Shown: piece by piece, positions 25,260-35,800 of the stretch | Layout of the letters: every line of letters starts with the position of its first letter | Position numbering within the stretch: the stretch's first letter is position 1 | Source of the DNA: Actinacidiphila acidipaludis | Lineage (GTDB): Bacteria; Actinomycetota; Actinomycetes; Streptomycetales; Streptomycetaceae | NCBI RefSeq assembly: GCF_019890725.1 | Contig: NZ_JAINZZ010000004.1 | Span: forward strand, 1 to 64,000 | Reading direction: 5' to 3' | DNA length: 64,000 bases | Made by a program: the position numbers and the translations under genes | The notes under the pieces: generated by a model | Seen by the model: only the letters and a program-made list of their open reading frames with translations | Told to the model about the DNA's origin: nothing | Database searches by the model: none

Positions 25260-25268
25260 TTATCCACA
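25260..25268. promoter_or_regulatory. DnaA-box-like TTATCCACA
   Basis: A perfect match to the 9-bp DnaA box consensus lies in the 147-base divergent region between uvrD2 and the mycoredoxin gene, where it could couple their expression to DnaA. The other copy in the window is at 18199-18207. A chance occurrence cannot be excluded. Confidence 0.4.
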
Positions 25269-25367
25269 GCCCGGGCGGTACGGTCCGGAATGCGGCACGC
25301 GCCCGGAGCGTTCCCCCACCGGCAGCGACCCGCCGCCACGCCGTCCCCTCACCAAGGAGCGAAACCG

Positions 25368-25625
25368 ATGTCGGGCACCGTGACCATGTACAGCACCACC
25401 TGGTGCGGCTACTGCCGCCGGCTGAAGTCCCAGCTGGACCGCGAAGGCATCGCGTACACAGAGATCAACATCGAGCAGGACCCGGCGTCCGCCTCGTTCG
25501 TGGAGAAGGTCAACGGCGGCAACCAGACGGTGCCCACGGTCCAGGTCGTACCGGCCGGCGGCGCCCCCGAGGTGGTCATGACCAACCCCAGCCTCGCGCA
25601 GGTCAAGCAGGCCCTCGGCGCCTGA
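25368..25625 (+). CDS. mrx1: Mycoredoxin (Mrx1-type glutaredoxin-like protein)
   Basis: An 85-residue thioredoxin-fold oxidoreductase. The N-terminus 'VTMYSTTWCGYCRRLK' has the CGYC active site, followed by the cis-Pro segment 'TVPTVQVV'. Mycoredoxins use mycothiol in place of glutathione to reduce mixed disulfides on proteins, and this size and motif match them better than glutaredoxins with CPYC. Start choice is clear: AAGGAG (25354-25359) lies eight bases before the ATG. It is divergent from uvrD2 and converges on nudC with 33 bases between stops. Confidence 0.88.
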   Translation: MSGTVTMYSTTWCGYCRRLKSQLDREGIAYTEINIEQDPASASFVEKVNGGNQTVPTVQVVPAGGAPEVVMTNPSLAQVKQALGA

Positions 25626-25658
25626 CGCCGGGAGCGCTCGGCGCCGCACGCGCCCGGG

Positions 25659-26597
25659 TCAGCGGCTCACGCCCGGCCCGGGCAGCGGCTTGCCGTACCA
25701 GCGCTCGATCAGGCGGGCCGCGATCGAGATGCCGGACGGCGGCAGCACCTCGCCGGAGGCGTACGCGGCCTCCAGCTCGTCCCGGGAGAACCAGCGCGCC
25801 TCGTGGATCTCCTCGCCGTCCACCACGACCTCGGTGGACGTCGCCCGCGCGTTGAACCCCAGCATCAGGCTCGACGGGAACGGCCAGGGCTGGCTGCCCA
25901 TGTACTCCACGTCGCCGATGCCGACGCCCACTTCCTCCTGCACCTCGCGCCGCACCGCCTGCTCCAGCGACTCACCAGGCTCCACGAAGCCCGCGAGCGT
26001 GGAGAAGCGGCCCTCGGGCCAGTGCACCTGGCGGCCGAACAGCGCCCGGTCGTCGTCGTCGGTGATCAGCATGATCACCGCGGGGTCGGTCCGCGGGTAG
26101 TGCTCCGCGCCGCACGCCGGGCAGCGCCGGATGTGCCCGGCGGCCGCGATGACCGTCCGCTCGCCGCAGCGCGAGCAGAAGCGGTGCATGCGCTGCCAGT
26201 TCTCCAGCGCCACCGCGTGCACCATCAGCCCGGCTTCCAGCGGTGACAGCAGCCCGCCGACCTCCCGCAGCCCGGCGGCCCTGGCCTCGTCGTCCATCCG
26301 GCCCGGCAGGGCGTCCTTCTGCAGCGCGAAGTAGCGCACACCGTCCGGGTCGATGCCCAGGAAGTACCGGTGGGTCTCGGTCTCCGGCGCGTCGAAGGCC
26401 GGGGTCATGACGAGTTCGGTCCGGCCGTCCTCGGTGTCCTCGACCAGCACCTGCCCGCCGGAGACCACGAAGACGCGGGTCGTGGGGTGGCTCCAGGCGG
26501 CTGCCAGCCACGCCTCGTCCATGCGGTGGTGGGCCGCCCGGTCCACGCCCTGGTGGGTCAGGGCGATCGGCTGCGATGTCGCGTCGAGTCCGGTCAA
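25659..26597 (-). CDS. nudC: NAD(+) diphosphatase NudC
   Basis: A 312-residue NudC. The N-terminal domain is followed by a zinc ribbon, 'FCSRCGERT' and 'CPACGAEHYPR'. The Nudix box is 'GFVEPGESLEQAVRREVQEE', and the NudC-specific 'SQPWPFPSSLMLGF' lies downstream. The enzyme cleaves NAD(H) to NMN(H) and AMP and can remove NAD caps from RNA. The start is TTG at 26597, supported by AGGA six bases upstream; no other plausible start precedes the conserved N-terminus. It is convergent with the mycoredoxin gene. Confidence 0.93.
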   Translation of the reverse strand: MTGLDATSQPIALTHQGVDRAAHHRMDEAWLAAAWSHPTTRVFVVSGGQVLVEDTEDGRTELVMTPAFDAPETETHRYFLGIDPDGVRYFALQKDALPGRMDDEARAAGLREVGGLLSPLEAGLMVHAVALENWQRMHRFCSRCGERTVIAAAGHIRRCPACGAEHYPRTDPAVIMLITDDDDRALFGRQVHWPEGRFSTLAGFVEPGESLEQAVRREVQEEVGVGIGDVEYMGSQPWPFPSSLMLGFNARATSTEVVVDGEEIHEARWFSRDELEAAYASGEVLPPSGISIAARLIERWYGKPLPGPGVSR

Positions 26598-26633
26598 GGT
26601 GGTTCCTACTCCCCGTCGTTCACGTGCGTACGC

Positions 26634-26693
26634 GGTGGCTGCGGTGGCTGGGGTGGCTGCGGTGGTGGCTCGGGTAGCTGGGGTAGCTGGGGG
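26634..26693. repeat. Degenerate GGTGGCTG-type short tandem repeats
   Basis: The gap between the M20 peptidase stop and the nudC start is filled with imperfect 6-9-bp repeats of GGTGGCTGC and GGTAGCTGG. They are probably slippage-prone spacer DNA and encode nothing recognisable. Confidence 0.7.
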
Positions 26694-26700
26694 ACACCGC

Positions 26701-28125
26701 TCAGCGGCCGGCCGCCGGCCAGGGTTCGGCCCGCCAGTCGGCGGCCAGGTCGGCCCACAGGTGGGCGGCGGTCTCGACCCCCTTGAGGAGCAGGTCGAGC
26801 TCCACCTTCTCGTTCACCGAATGCCAACCGTCGGACGGCACGGAAATTCCCAGGAACAGCACGGGAACGCCCAGCACGTCCTGCAGGTCGGCGGCCGGCC
26901 CCGAACCGCCCTCCCGCGTGAAGCGGATCTCCTGCCCGAAGGCCCGGCCCATCGCCCGCACCAGCGAGCGCAGCGCGGGGTGGTCCAGCGGGGTCAGGCA
27001 CGGGCGGGTGCCGCCGCCCCAGAAGCGGATCTCGTGCCGGATGCCGGCGGGCAGCCGCTCGGCCACCCACGCGGTGACGAGCCGCTGGATCGCGGCGGTG
27101 TCCTGCCCGGCGACCAGCCGGAAGGAGAACTTCACCTGGGCGCTCGACGGCACGATCGTCTTGCCGCCGGGACCGCCGTAGCCGCTGTGGATGCCGTTGA
27201 CCTCGGCGGTCGGCCGGGCCCAGATGCGCTCCAGGGTGCTGTGGCCGCTCTCGCCCAGCGCGGCGTGCGATTTGGCGGTGCGCAGCCACGCGGCCTCGTC
27301 GAAGGGCAGCTCGGCGAGCAGCCGCCGCTCCCGTTCGGTGAGCTCGACGACGCCGTCGTAGAAGCCGGGGATCGTCACCCGCCGGTCGTCGTCGTGCAGG
27401 GCGGCGACCAGCCGGGCCGCCTCGGTCGCCGGGTTCGGCACCGCGCCGCCGAAGGAACCGGAGTGGATGTCCTGGTCCGGGCCGTGCAGCACGATCTCGC
27501 CGTCGACCAGGCCGCGCATGCCGGTGCAGACCGTCGGGGTGTCCTCGGCCCACATGCCGGTGTCGGAGACGATCACCGTGTCGCAGGCCAGCCGGTCGGC
27601 GCGCTCCCTGATCAGGTCGAGGAAGTGCGGGGACCCGGACTCCTCCTCGCCCTCGACGAGGAACTTCAGGTGCACCGCGGGGGTGGCCCTGCCGGTCGCC
27701 GCCAGGTGCGCGCGCAGGCCCAGGGTGTGCAGGAAGACCTGGCCCTTGTCGTCGGCCGCACCCCGGCCGAACAGCCGGCCGTCACGCTCGACGGGCTCGA
27801 ACGGGTCGCTGTCCCAGCCGTCGGCGAGCGCGGCGGGCTGCACGTCGTGGTGCCCGTAGACGAGGACGGTCGGCGCGTCCTCGTCGTCGCTCCGCCACTC
27901 GGCGAACACCGCGGGCGCCCCCTGGGTCGGCCACACCTCGGCGACCGGGAAACCCGTCTCCTTCAGGGCCGCGGCCAGCCATTCCGCGCTGCGCCGGATG
28001 TCGGGCGCGCGGTCGGGGTCCGCGGAGACCGAGGGGATGCGCAGCCACTCCGCCAGGTCCGCGAGGAACGGCGTGCGGTGGGCGCGGATGAACGTCTGGA
28101 CGGCGTCGTCCGGGGTGGAGCTCAT
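26701..28125 (-). CDS. M20-family dipeptidase / metallopeptidase
   Basis: A 474-residue M20 exopeptidase of the ArgE/DapE/dipeptidase type, cytosolic and zinc- or cobalt-dependent. First metal ligand and motif are 'VLVYGHHDVQP'; the bridging aspartate is in 'FGRGAADDKGQ'; the catalytic base and metal glutamates are in 'LVEGEEESGSPHF'; the dimerisation lid lies between, and the C-terminal ligand histidine is in 'SDGWHSVNEKV'. The likely substrates are dipeptides. The ATG at 28125 begins the usual family N-terminus; upstream in-frame sequence is Pro/Arg-rich and non-coding in character. It precedes nudC on the same strand. Confidence 0.9.
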   Translation of the reverse strand: MSSTPDDAVQTFIRAHRTPFLADLAEWLRIPSVSADPDRAPDIRRSAEWLAAALKETGFPVAEVWPTQGAPAVFAEWRSDDEDAPTVLVYGHHDVQPAALADGWDSDPFEPVERDGRLFGRGAADDKGQVFLHTLGLRAHLAATGRATPAVHLKFLVEGEEESGSPHFLDLIRERADRLACDTVIVSDTGMWAEDTPTVCTGMRGLVDGEIVLHGPDQDIHSGSFGGAVPNPATEAARLVAALHDDDRRVTIPGFYDGVVELTERERRLLAELPFDEAAWLRTAKSHAALGESGHSTLERIWARPTAEVNGIHSGYGGPGGKTIVPSSAQVKFSFRLVAGQDTAAIQRLVTAWVAERLPAGIRHEIRFWGGGTRPCLTPLDHPALRSLVRAMGRAFGQEIRFTREGGSGPAADLQDVLGVPVLFLGISVPSDGWHSVNEKVELDLLLKGVETAAHLWADLAADWRAEPWPAAGR

Positions 28126-28309
28126 GGCTTGCAGCCTAGCTTGGGCCGCTCGGTGGCATCCCCGGCGGGTCGCGGGCCCCCGCCCATCGGCCCCGCCTAT
28201 CGCACCCGCACCCGCACCCGCCGCGGACGTGCCCGGCGCCGGACGGGCGACGGCTCCGCCCGGCGGACCCGGCCCGCACCGGGCCGCGGCGTGAGACCCG
28301 GCCGCGGCG

Positions 28310-31300
28310 TCAGACCGGGCCCAGCAGCCGTTCGAGTTCCGCGCGGCCGGGCAGTCCGGGCGGGTGGACGAGGTCCCCGGTGCGGACGTAGAGGAACGCG
28401 GCCCGGACCGCACTCGGCGGCACTTCCTGGCGCTCGGCCCAGGCCAGCCGGTAGACGGCGAGCTGCAGCGGGTCGGCGGGCGACACGTCGGGGTGCCCGG
28501 TCTTCCAGTCGAGCAGCTCGTAGGTGTCGCCGTCCCGGTAGACCGCGTCGATCCGCCCGCGCACCACGCGCCCGCCCAGCGCGAGCTGGAACGGCACCTC
28601 CACCGCGTACGGCACCCGGTCGGCGAAGGGCGTGCGCAGGAAGGCCTCCTTGAGGGCGGCCAGGTCGCGTTCGTCGGCGATGTCCAGGTCGTCGCGCGGT
28701 TCGGCGCCCGGCAGCTCCTCCAGCCCGAACAGCGGCCCGGTCGCGAAGCGGGACTCCAGCCAGGCGTGGAAACGGGTGCCGCGCCGGGCGGCGGGAGCCG
28801 GCCGCTGGGGCAGCGGCCGGGCCAGCTCCCGGGCCAGCCCGTCGGGGTCGGCGGCGAGCCGCTGCAGCTGGGTGGCGGTCAGCGACGGTGGCAGGGGGAC
28901 GTCCCGGACGGTCGCCCGCGCCCGGCGCAGTTCACCGGCGAGCGCGTCCAGGTCGCGGTCCCAGGACGCGGCCAGCCGCGCCTCCTCCGTGACGAGCCGC
29001 TCGTCCTCGCCGTGCCGCGACGCGTCCTCGCCGGGGCGCCGCACGTCCTCGCCGTGCCCGTGCCCGTCGCCGGTCCGCTGCCGGACAACGCCGTCCGCGG
29101 CAGCGTGCGCAGGCGCGCCCTTCGCCTCGCCCGCGGCTTCGGCCTCCTGCCGCGCCCGGTCCCGGACCGCCTCCAGGTGCGCGACCACCGACGTGGCGGC
29201 GTGCCGGCGGCGGGCCAGCGCCTCGGGGTCGAGCGGCAGCGGCCACGGCTGCTCGGCTGCGTCGGCCAGCGAGGGGTTGACGTCACCGGGCGCCGGGGCC
29301 TCGGCCCAGTGCTCGATCTCCCCGTCCCCCGCCTCGCAGTGCCTGCGCAGCGCGTCCAGGAACGCGGACGGGCCGAAGGGCGACTTCTGCGTCGGGCCCC
29401 ACCAGTGGCCCGATCCCAGGAGCAGCGACCGGGGGCGGGTGAACGTGACGTATCCCAGGCGCAGTTCCTCGATCCGCTGGTGCTCCTTCATCGCCCCGCG
29501 GAACTCCTCGACGCCGGCCCGCGTCCACTCGGCCACGTCGGGCAGGGTCGCCGCGTCGCCGCGCAGGCCGTGCGGCAGCACCTTCGCGTTGACCGGCCAC
29601 AGCTCGCGGCCGCGCTCGCTGGGGCAGCCCTTGGCGACCAGGCCGGGCACCGCCACGACGTCCCACTCCAGCCCCTTGGACTTGTGCGCGGTGAGCACCT
29701 TGACGGTGTTCTCCCCGCCGGGCAGCGAGCTGTCCAGGCCCTTCTCGTAGTCGGCGGCCGTCCGCAGGAAGCCCAGGAAGGCGAGCAGGGTGGCCTCGCC
29801 GTCCAGGGAGGCGAAGCTCGCGGCGATGTCGAGGAAGGTGTGCAGGGTCTCGCGGCGGCGCGCGGCCAGCGCGTGCGGCGAGGCCGACAGCTCCACCTCC
29901 AGGCCGGTGACGGCCAGGACCCGGTGCAGGACGTCCATCAGCGGGTCGGCCAGCGACCGACGCAGATCGCGCAGTTCGGTGGCCATCCGCGCGAACCGCA
30001 CCCTGGCCTCGGCCGAGAACGGCAGGTCGTCCCCCGGGTCGGCGTCCAGGAAGGTCTCCAGGGCGTCGGCGAGCGAGACGACCTCGGCCGGATCGACGCC
30101 CTCGACGGCCGCCGCCAGCGCGTCGCCGTCGCCCGCGCCGTCCCCGCCGGCGCGGACCAGCAGCCGGGCGCGGCGGCCGAGCAGGGCCAGGTCGCGCGGG
30201 CCGATCCGCCAGCGCGGGCCGGTCAGCAGCCGTACCAGGGCGGCGTTGGCGGTCGGGTCGTGCAGCACCTCGCAGGTCGCGACGAGGTCGGCCACCTCCG
30301 GCAGGTGCAGCAGCCCGGACAGGCCGACGACCTCGACGGGCACGTCGCGGGCGACGAGCGCCGCGTGGATCTCCGGGAAGCGCGCGGCGGTGCGGCAGAG
30401 CACGGCGATCTCGCCCGGCGGGGTGCCGGTGCGCACCAGGTGGGCCAGGGTGTCGGCGAGCCAGGCGGTCTCCTCGTCCTGGGTGGGCAGCAGCGCGCAG
30501 CGCACCACGCCGTCGCGTTCGGCGCCCGGCGCGGGCCGCAGGGCCTCGACGCCCTCGTGGAGCTCGCGCAGTTCACCCGCGAGGGTGTTGGCCAGTTCCA
30601 GCAGCCGGCCGCCGGAGCGGCGGTTCTCACTGAGCGCGTAGCGGGCGGCGGGCTCCCCGCCGGCCTGCGGGAAGTGGAGGGGGAAGTCGTCGAGATTGGC
30701 CACCGAGGCGCCGCGCCAGCCGTAGATCGCCTGACACGGGTCGCCGACCGCCGTGACCGGGTGGCCGCTGCCGCCGCCGAACAGTCCCGCCAGCAGCAGC
30801 CGTTGTGCGACCGAGGTGTCCTGGTACTCGTCGAGCAGCACCACCCGGTACTCGTCGCGCAGGATCGCGCCGACCTCGGGCCGGCTCTGCGCGAGGGTCG
30901 CCGACAGCGCGATCTGGTCGCCGAAGTCCAGCAGGTCGCGGCGCTGCTTCTCGTCGCGGTAGGCAGCTGCGAGTTCGGCCAGCTCGCGGCGGGCGGCCAC
31001 GGCGGCGGTGACGTCCCGCACCCAGGCGTTGCCGCGTCTGGCCGGGTCGACGCCCGCGAGCCGCTCGTGCAGCCGGGTGTCGTGGGCGCGCAGCCGCTCG
31101 GCCGGCACCAGGTGCTCGGCCAGCTCTCCGGACAGGGCGAGCAGGTCGCCGACGAGGGTGGGCAGGCCCTTGGTCAGGGCCGGGTAGGGGCCGGGCGCGG
31201 TGCGCAGCACCCTGGCGGCGAGCTGGTAGCGGGTCGCGTCGGCCAGCAGCCGGGCGCCCGGCTCCAGGCCGATCCGCATCCCATGGTCCTTCAGGAGCTG

Positions 31301-31663
31301 CCCGGCGAAGGCGTGGTAGGTCGAGATGCGGGCGTCGCCGGGCGGCTCCGCGCCGGGGTCGTACGCGCCCTCGGCGTCCCGGCCGGTGATCCCGGCCTTC
31401 TCCAGGGCCCGCCGGACCCGCTCGGACAGTTCGCCCGCGGCCTTGTTGGTGAAGGTCAGGCCCAGCACCTGCTCGGGCGCGACCTGCCCGGTGCCGACCA
31501 GCCAGACCACGCGCGCGGCCATCACCGTGGTCTTCCCCGACCCCGCCCCGGCCACGATCACCGCCGGGGCCGGCGGCGCGGTCGCGCACGCCAACTGCTC
31601 CGGGGTGAAGGGGATGCCCAGCAGCTCCTTCAGCTGCTCGGGTCGGGTGATGCGCGCGGACAC
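28310..31663 (-). CDS. adnB: AdnB-like helicase-nuclease (UvrD motor + RecB nuclease)
   Basis: An 1117-residue protein with an N-terminal SF1A helicase (Walker A 'VAGAGSGKTTVMAARV', Walker B 'LLDEYQDTSVAQ', 'GDPCQAIYGWRGASV', motif V 'LTAHKSKGLEWDVVAV') and a C-terminal RecB-family nuclease ('GTRFHAWLESRF', 'RGRIDAVYRDGD', 'ELLDWKTGHPD', 'QLAVYRLAW'). It is probably the AdnB partner of an AdnAB end-resecting complex that processes DNA double-strand breaks. No Fe-S cysteines are present at the C-terminus, unlike the AdnA-like gene. A charged ~150-residue linker with His/Gly/Asp runs lies before the nuclease. The GTG at 31663 was chosen because it begins just before the Q-motif region; a second GTG at 31693 is possible. 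Upstream in-frame sequence is shadow of the lipoprotein gene. Confidence 0.82.
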   Translation of the reverse strand: MSARITRPEQLKELLGIPFTPEQLACATAPPAPAVIVAGAGSGKTTVMAARVVWLVGTGQVAPEQVLGLTFTNKAAGELSERVRRALEKAGITGRDAEGAYDPGAEPPGDARISTYHAFAGQLLKDHGMRIGLEPGARLLADATRYQLAARVLRTAPGPYPALTKGLPTLVGDLLALSGELAEHLVPAERLRAHDTRLHERLAGVDPARRGNAWVRDVTAAVAARRELAELAAAYRDEKQRRDLLDFGDQIALSATLAQSRPEVGAILRDEYRVVLLDEYQDTSVAQRLLLAGLFGGGSGHPVTAVGDPCQAIYGWRGASVANLDDFPLHFPQAGGEPAARYALSENRRSGGRLLELANTLAGELRELHEGVEALRPAPGAERDGVVRCALLPTQDEETAWLADTLAHLVRTGTPPGEIAVLCRTAARFPEIHAALVARDVPVEVVGLSGLLHLPEVADLVATCEVLHDPTANAALVRLLTGPRWRIGPRDLALLGRRARLLVRAGGDGAGDGDALAAAVEGVDPAEVVSLADALETFLDADPGDDLPFSAEARVRFARMATELRDLRRSLADPLMDVLHRVLAVTGLEVELSASPHALAARRRETLHTFLDIAASFASLDGEATLLAFLGFLRTAADYEKGLDSSLPGGENTVKVLTAHKSKGLEWDVVAVPGLVAKGCPSERGRELWPVNAKVLPHGLRGDAATLPDVAEWTRAGVEEFRGAMKEHQRIEELRLGYVTFTRPRSLLLGSGHWWGPTQKSPFGPSAFLDALRRHCEAGDGEIEHWAEAPAPGDVNPSLADAAEQPWPLPLDPEALARRRHAATSVVAHLEAVRDRARQEAEAAGEAKGAPAHAAADGVVRQRTGDGHGHGEDVRRPGEDASRHGEDERLVTEEARLAASWDRDLDALAGELRRARATVRDVPLPPSLTATQLQRLAADPDGLARELARPLPQRPAPAARRGTRFHAWLESRFATGPLFGLEELPGAEPRDDLDIADERDLAALKEAFLRTPFADRVPYAVEVPFQLALGGRVVRGRIDAVYRDGDTYELLDWKTGHPDVSPADPLQLAVYRLAWAERQEVPPSAVRAAFLYVRTGDLVHPPGLPGRAELERLLGPV

Positions 31664-31794
31664 CCTGGTGAGGCTATCCGTCCTCGCCGACACCTGACGC
31701 CGGGTCCGCGCCCCCGGCACGCCTCCGCCCGTCGCGTCGGGCGGCGGGCCGGCGGCGGGCCGAGCCGTGCCGGGCGCCCGCCGGCGCCCCGCGA

Positions 31795-32589
31795 TCAGAC
31801 CGAGAGGTGCTGGGACGCGCCGAGTTGGGCCGGCTCGACGGTCCGGTCGGCCGGCGGCGCGGATATCGGCGGGATGTGACCAAATCCGCTGAACTTCTCC
31901 GTCGCCCGGCCGCCGCCCGTCGTCGGCACCACGCATTCGAGCAGGTACGGCCGGCCGGTCATGGCGACGTACAGGGTCGACGTCGCTGTGGGCTTGACGT
32001 GGACCAGCGGCAGCGCGGGGGCGCCGCCGACCGTGGTGGGCCGGTGCTTGGCGATGGTGCCGACGTCCACCTCGGAGGTCATGTGGTCCATGAACCGGTC
32101 CTTGTCGCACAGCAGGCCGATGGTGCCGGCGTCGGCCGCCGCGTCGGCGGGCACCCGGAGCCACGAGCCGTTGAGCAGCCTGAGCGCGCCGCCGGGGACG
32201 CCGGCGCCCTCCCAGAAGCTCCGCGTCCCCTTGAGGTAGTACGCCGAGCCCGTGCCGAGGACCTGGACCTCCACGCCGCTGTCGTCGCGCATGGTGGCCG
32301 TGCAGCGGCCGCTGCCGGTCATCACGGACGTGATGTGCACGGTCCGGCCCCCGCTGGTGCCGTCCTCGTGGAACGTGAAGGCGCTGGCCGCCCGCATCGC
32401 CGCGTTCGCCTTGATCAGGACCTGATGGCCGGTCAGGCCCGCGAAGGGCCCTTCGTCGGACACTCTGCTGGACATCGGGCGGACCAGCGGCGCGTCCGCC
32501 CCGGCCCGGTCGCCGCCGCAGCCGGCGAGGCCGGCCGCCGCCGCTCCCGCGGCGAGCACCGCCGCCAGCATCCTGCGTGTGGCCCTCAT
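31795..32589 (-). CDS. Secreted lipoprotein, LppX/LprG-like
   Basis: A 264-residue lipoprotein with a signal peptide 'MLAAVLAAGAAAAGLAGC' whose last residues (LAGC) are the lipobox; the cysteine would be lipidated and retained on the outer face of the membrane. The mature part has the pattern of the LppX/LprAFG-type fold ('LIKANAAMRAASAFTFHEDG', 'TVHITSVMTGSGRCTATM', 'YYLKGTRSFWEG', 'TSTLYVAMTGRPYLLECV'), which in mycobacteria binds lipids. The substrate here is unknown. The ATG at 32589 gives a normal signal peptide. The gene lies between the two helicase-nuclease subunit genes, all on the minus strand. Confidence 0.8.
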   Translation of the reverse strand: MRATRRMLAAVLAAGAAAAGLAGCGGDRAGADAPLVRPMSSRVSDEGPFAGLTGHQVLIKANAAMRAASAFTFHEDGTSGGRTVHITSVMTGSGRCTATMRDDSGVEVQVLGTGSAYYLKGTRSFWEGAGVPGGALRLLNGSWLRVPADAAADAGTIGLLCDKDRFMDHMTSEVDVGTIAKHRPTTVGGAPALPLVHVKPTATSTLYVAMTGRPYLLECVVPTTGGGRATEKFSGFGHIPPISAPPADRTVEPAQLGASQHLSV

Positions 32590-32830
32590 GGCCGCCCCCG
32601 GTCCTCCACGCCTCCGGCGCGCGCCGTCGCGCACCTGCCCCTCGTGGTCGTACGGCCAACATAGCGCCGCGGTAGGACAGGAGTGCGGCGGGTGCCGCCC
32701 CGGCCCGCCTCGCCCCCGCGAGCCCGCCGCCGGGAAGCGCCCGGAGGGCCGGTTTCGGAGGTTTTGTCACGAAGGGCCGGGGTCGAGGGGCGACGCTCCG
32801 AGGGCCGCGCCCGGACGGCGTGTTCCGGCC

Positions 32831-35800
32831 TCACTCCACGACGTGCCGCCCCTCCGGGCGGGCCGTGCAGGAAGCACGGAACGCGCAGTGCTCGCAGTGG
32901 CGGCCGGTGGCCGGGGTGAAGCGCTCGTCGAGGACCCGGCCGGCCGCCTCCGCGAGCAGGTCCTGCGCCCAGTCCCCGTCGAGCGCCTCCTGCCGCTGCA
33001 CCGCGGGCACCGCCTCGCCGCCCTCCTTCTGGGTGGCGCCCAGCCTGAGGTGGACGAGCTCCGCACCGCCCGGCCGCGGCCGGGCGCCGCCGAAGAGCGG
33101 GTCGACCGCGCCCTCCCGCACGGCGAGCTGGTAGACGGCGAGTTGGGGGTGGCGGGCGACCTCGGCGGCGGTCGGCTTGGCGCGGCCGGTCTTGAAGTCG
33201 ACCACGTACGCCTGGCCCTCGGCGTCGGTCTCGACGCGGTCCATGCTGCCGCGGATCCGCACCTGCACCTCGCCCGCGTCCAGGGTGACGTCGAAGGACT
33301 GCTCGGTGGCGACGGTGGTCCGGCCGCGCTCCATGACGTGCCAGCGCAGGAAGCGTTCCAGGGCCGCGCGGGCGTTCTCCCGCTCCTGCCGGGACTTCCA
33401 CGGCGCGTCGAAGGCCAGCGCGTCCCACACCGAGTCCAGCCGCTCCATCAGCACGTCCAGGTCGGCGGGCGCGCGGCCGGAGGCGACCTCGTCGGCCAGG
33501 ACGTGCACCACGTTGCCGAAGCCCTGCGCGGCGGTGGACGGCGGTTCCGCCTTGACCTCGCGGCCGAGGAACCACTGCAGGGCGCAGGTGTTGGCGAGCT
33601 GGTCCAGCGCCGACCCCGACAGGGCCACCGGCCGGTCGCGGTCGCGCACCGGCACGGCCGAGCGGGTCGGCTCGTACAGGCCCCACCAGCGCTCGGGGTG
33701 CGCGGCCGGGACCAGCGGGTACCCGTCGTCGGTGAGCGCGGCCATCCGGGCCAGCCGGCGGGCGGCCGCCTCCCGCAGCGCCGGGGACGCCTCGGGGTCG
33801 ACGGTGGTCGCCCGCAGCTCCGCGACGAGGGCGGCCACCGCGAGCGGACGGCGCGGGCGGTGGCTGACGTCCTGCGGCTCCACGCCGAGTTCGGCCAGGA
33901 ACCGGGACGGCTGGTCGCCGTCGTCGGACGCGGACTTCACCGCGGTGACGAGCAGGCGCTCGCGGGCACGGGTCGCCGCCACGTAGAACAGGCGGCGCTC
34001 CTCGGCCAGCAGCGCGCCCTGCGACATCGGCGGCGCCAGGCCGTCCCGGCCGATCCGGTCGGCCTCCAGCAGCGAGCCGCGGCGGCGCAGGTCGGGCCAG
34101 ACGCCCTCCTGCACCCCGGCGACCACCACCAGCCGCCACTGCAGCCCCTTGGAGCGGTGCGCGGTCATCAGATGGACGGCGTCGGGCCGCACGGTGCGGC
34201 CGCTCAGCGTGTCCGCCGCTATGTCGAAGCCGGACAGCTCCTCGATGAGGTTGAGGGCGCCGCGGCCGCCGGTGCGTTCCTCGGCACGGGCGGCGGTGTC
34301 GAAGAGCGCGCACACCGCGTCGAGATCGCGGTCGGCGTTGCGTCCCGCCGGACCGCCGCGCAGGGCCGCGCGCTCCAGCCGGGTGCTCCAGCCCGATCCG
34401 GCCCACAGCCCCCACAGGGCGTCCTCGGCGGTGCCGCCCGCGGCGAGCGTGGCGCGGGCGGTGGCCAGCAGCCGGCCGAGCCGCAGCGCCCCCCGGGCGT
34501 ATCCCTGGTCGTGGGTGACCAGCCGTTCCGGTTCGGCGAGGGCCTCGGCGATCAGCACGTCCGACGGACGCGGGACCGCCGCCCCGGCCGCCCGCTCCTC
34601 CTCGCGCAGCGCCCGCCCGAGCTTCCGCAGGTCGGCGGTGTCCATGCCGCCCAGCGGGGAGACCAGCAGGTCGGTGGCCTCCTCGACGCCGATGGCCCCG
34701 GCGGCCTCCTCCACGCCGCCGGCCCCGGGGCCGTCCGCGGGGCCGGTCGCTGCCTCCCTACGGGGTCCGGGGGCCTCTGCGTCCGCTGCGTCCCCTGCTA
34801 CGGCTTCCACGTCCTCCTCGCCGGGCCCGGGCGGCGCCGCTGCATCCGCCTCCTCCGGGCCGGACCGGCGGGTGGGGACGTCCGCCTCCTCCGGGCCGGG
34901 GCCCGGTTCCGCTGCCGGCGCCAGGGGGCGGGCGGCGATACGGAGGGCCTGCAGGAGGGTGGCCACCGCGGGCTCGGCGTGCAGCGGGGCGGCCCCGGCC
35001 TCGAGGTCGACGGGCACGCCGGCCGAGGTGAGGGCGCGGCGCAGGGCCGGCAGCGGGGTCGCGCTGCGGACCAGGACGGCCATGTCCCGCCACGGGAGGC
35101 CGTCCTCCAGGTGGGCGCGGCGCAGGGCGTCGGCGACGGAGTCGAGCTCCGCGCCCGGCGACGGGTAGGTGCGCACGGCGACCGCGCCGCCGTCCCGGAC
35201 CGGGGTCAGGGCGCGGTGGGCGCGCACGGCGGACGCGGGAAGCCGGGGCAGCGGCATCCGGCCGGTCAGGTGCCGGGTCGCGGCCAGCAGCGCGGCGCCG
35301 GACCGCCGGGAGGTGCCGAGGACGACGACCGGCGCGTCCGACCCGTCGCGCCGCGGGAAGGTCTGGGGGAAGTCGAGGATGCCGTTGACGTCCGCGCCGC
35401 GGAACGCGTAGATCGACTGGTCCGGGTCGCCGAGGACCACGAGGGTGCGGCCCTGCCCGGCCAGCGCCCGCAGCAGGCGGACCTGCGCCGGGTCGGTGTC
35501 CTGGTACTCGTCGACGTACACGGCGTCGTAGCGCGCCGCGAGCTCCGCGTGCACCTCGGGGCGTTCGATCAGCCGTACCGCGCGGTGCACCAGCTCGGTG
35601 TAGTCGACGACGCCCTGCAGGTCCGTGACGTCCAGGTACTCCTGGAGGAACGCGGCCGCGGCGAGCCAGTCCGGGCGGCCGGCGCGGCGGGCGAATGCGG
35701 CCAGGTCGCCCGGCGCGAGGCCCAGCTCCCGGGTGCGGGCCAGCACGGCCCGCACCTCGTCGGCGAAGCCGCGGGTGCCGAGGGCGGCCCGCAGGTCGTT

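Noticed and set aside
31664..32770. N-terminal extension of the AdnB-like frame through the lipoprotein gene
   Set aside because: The extension is antisense-like Arg/Gly sequence in another frame of the lipoprotein gene, which has its own signal peptide and lipobox.
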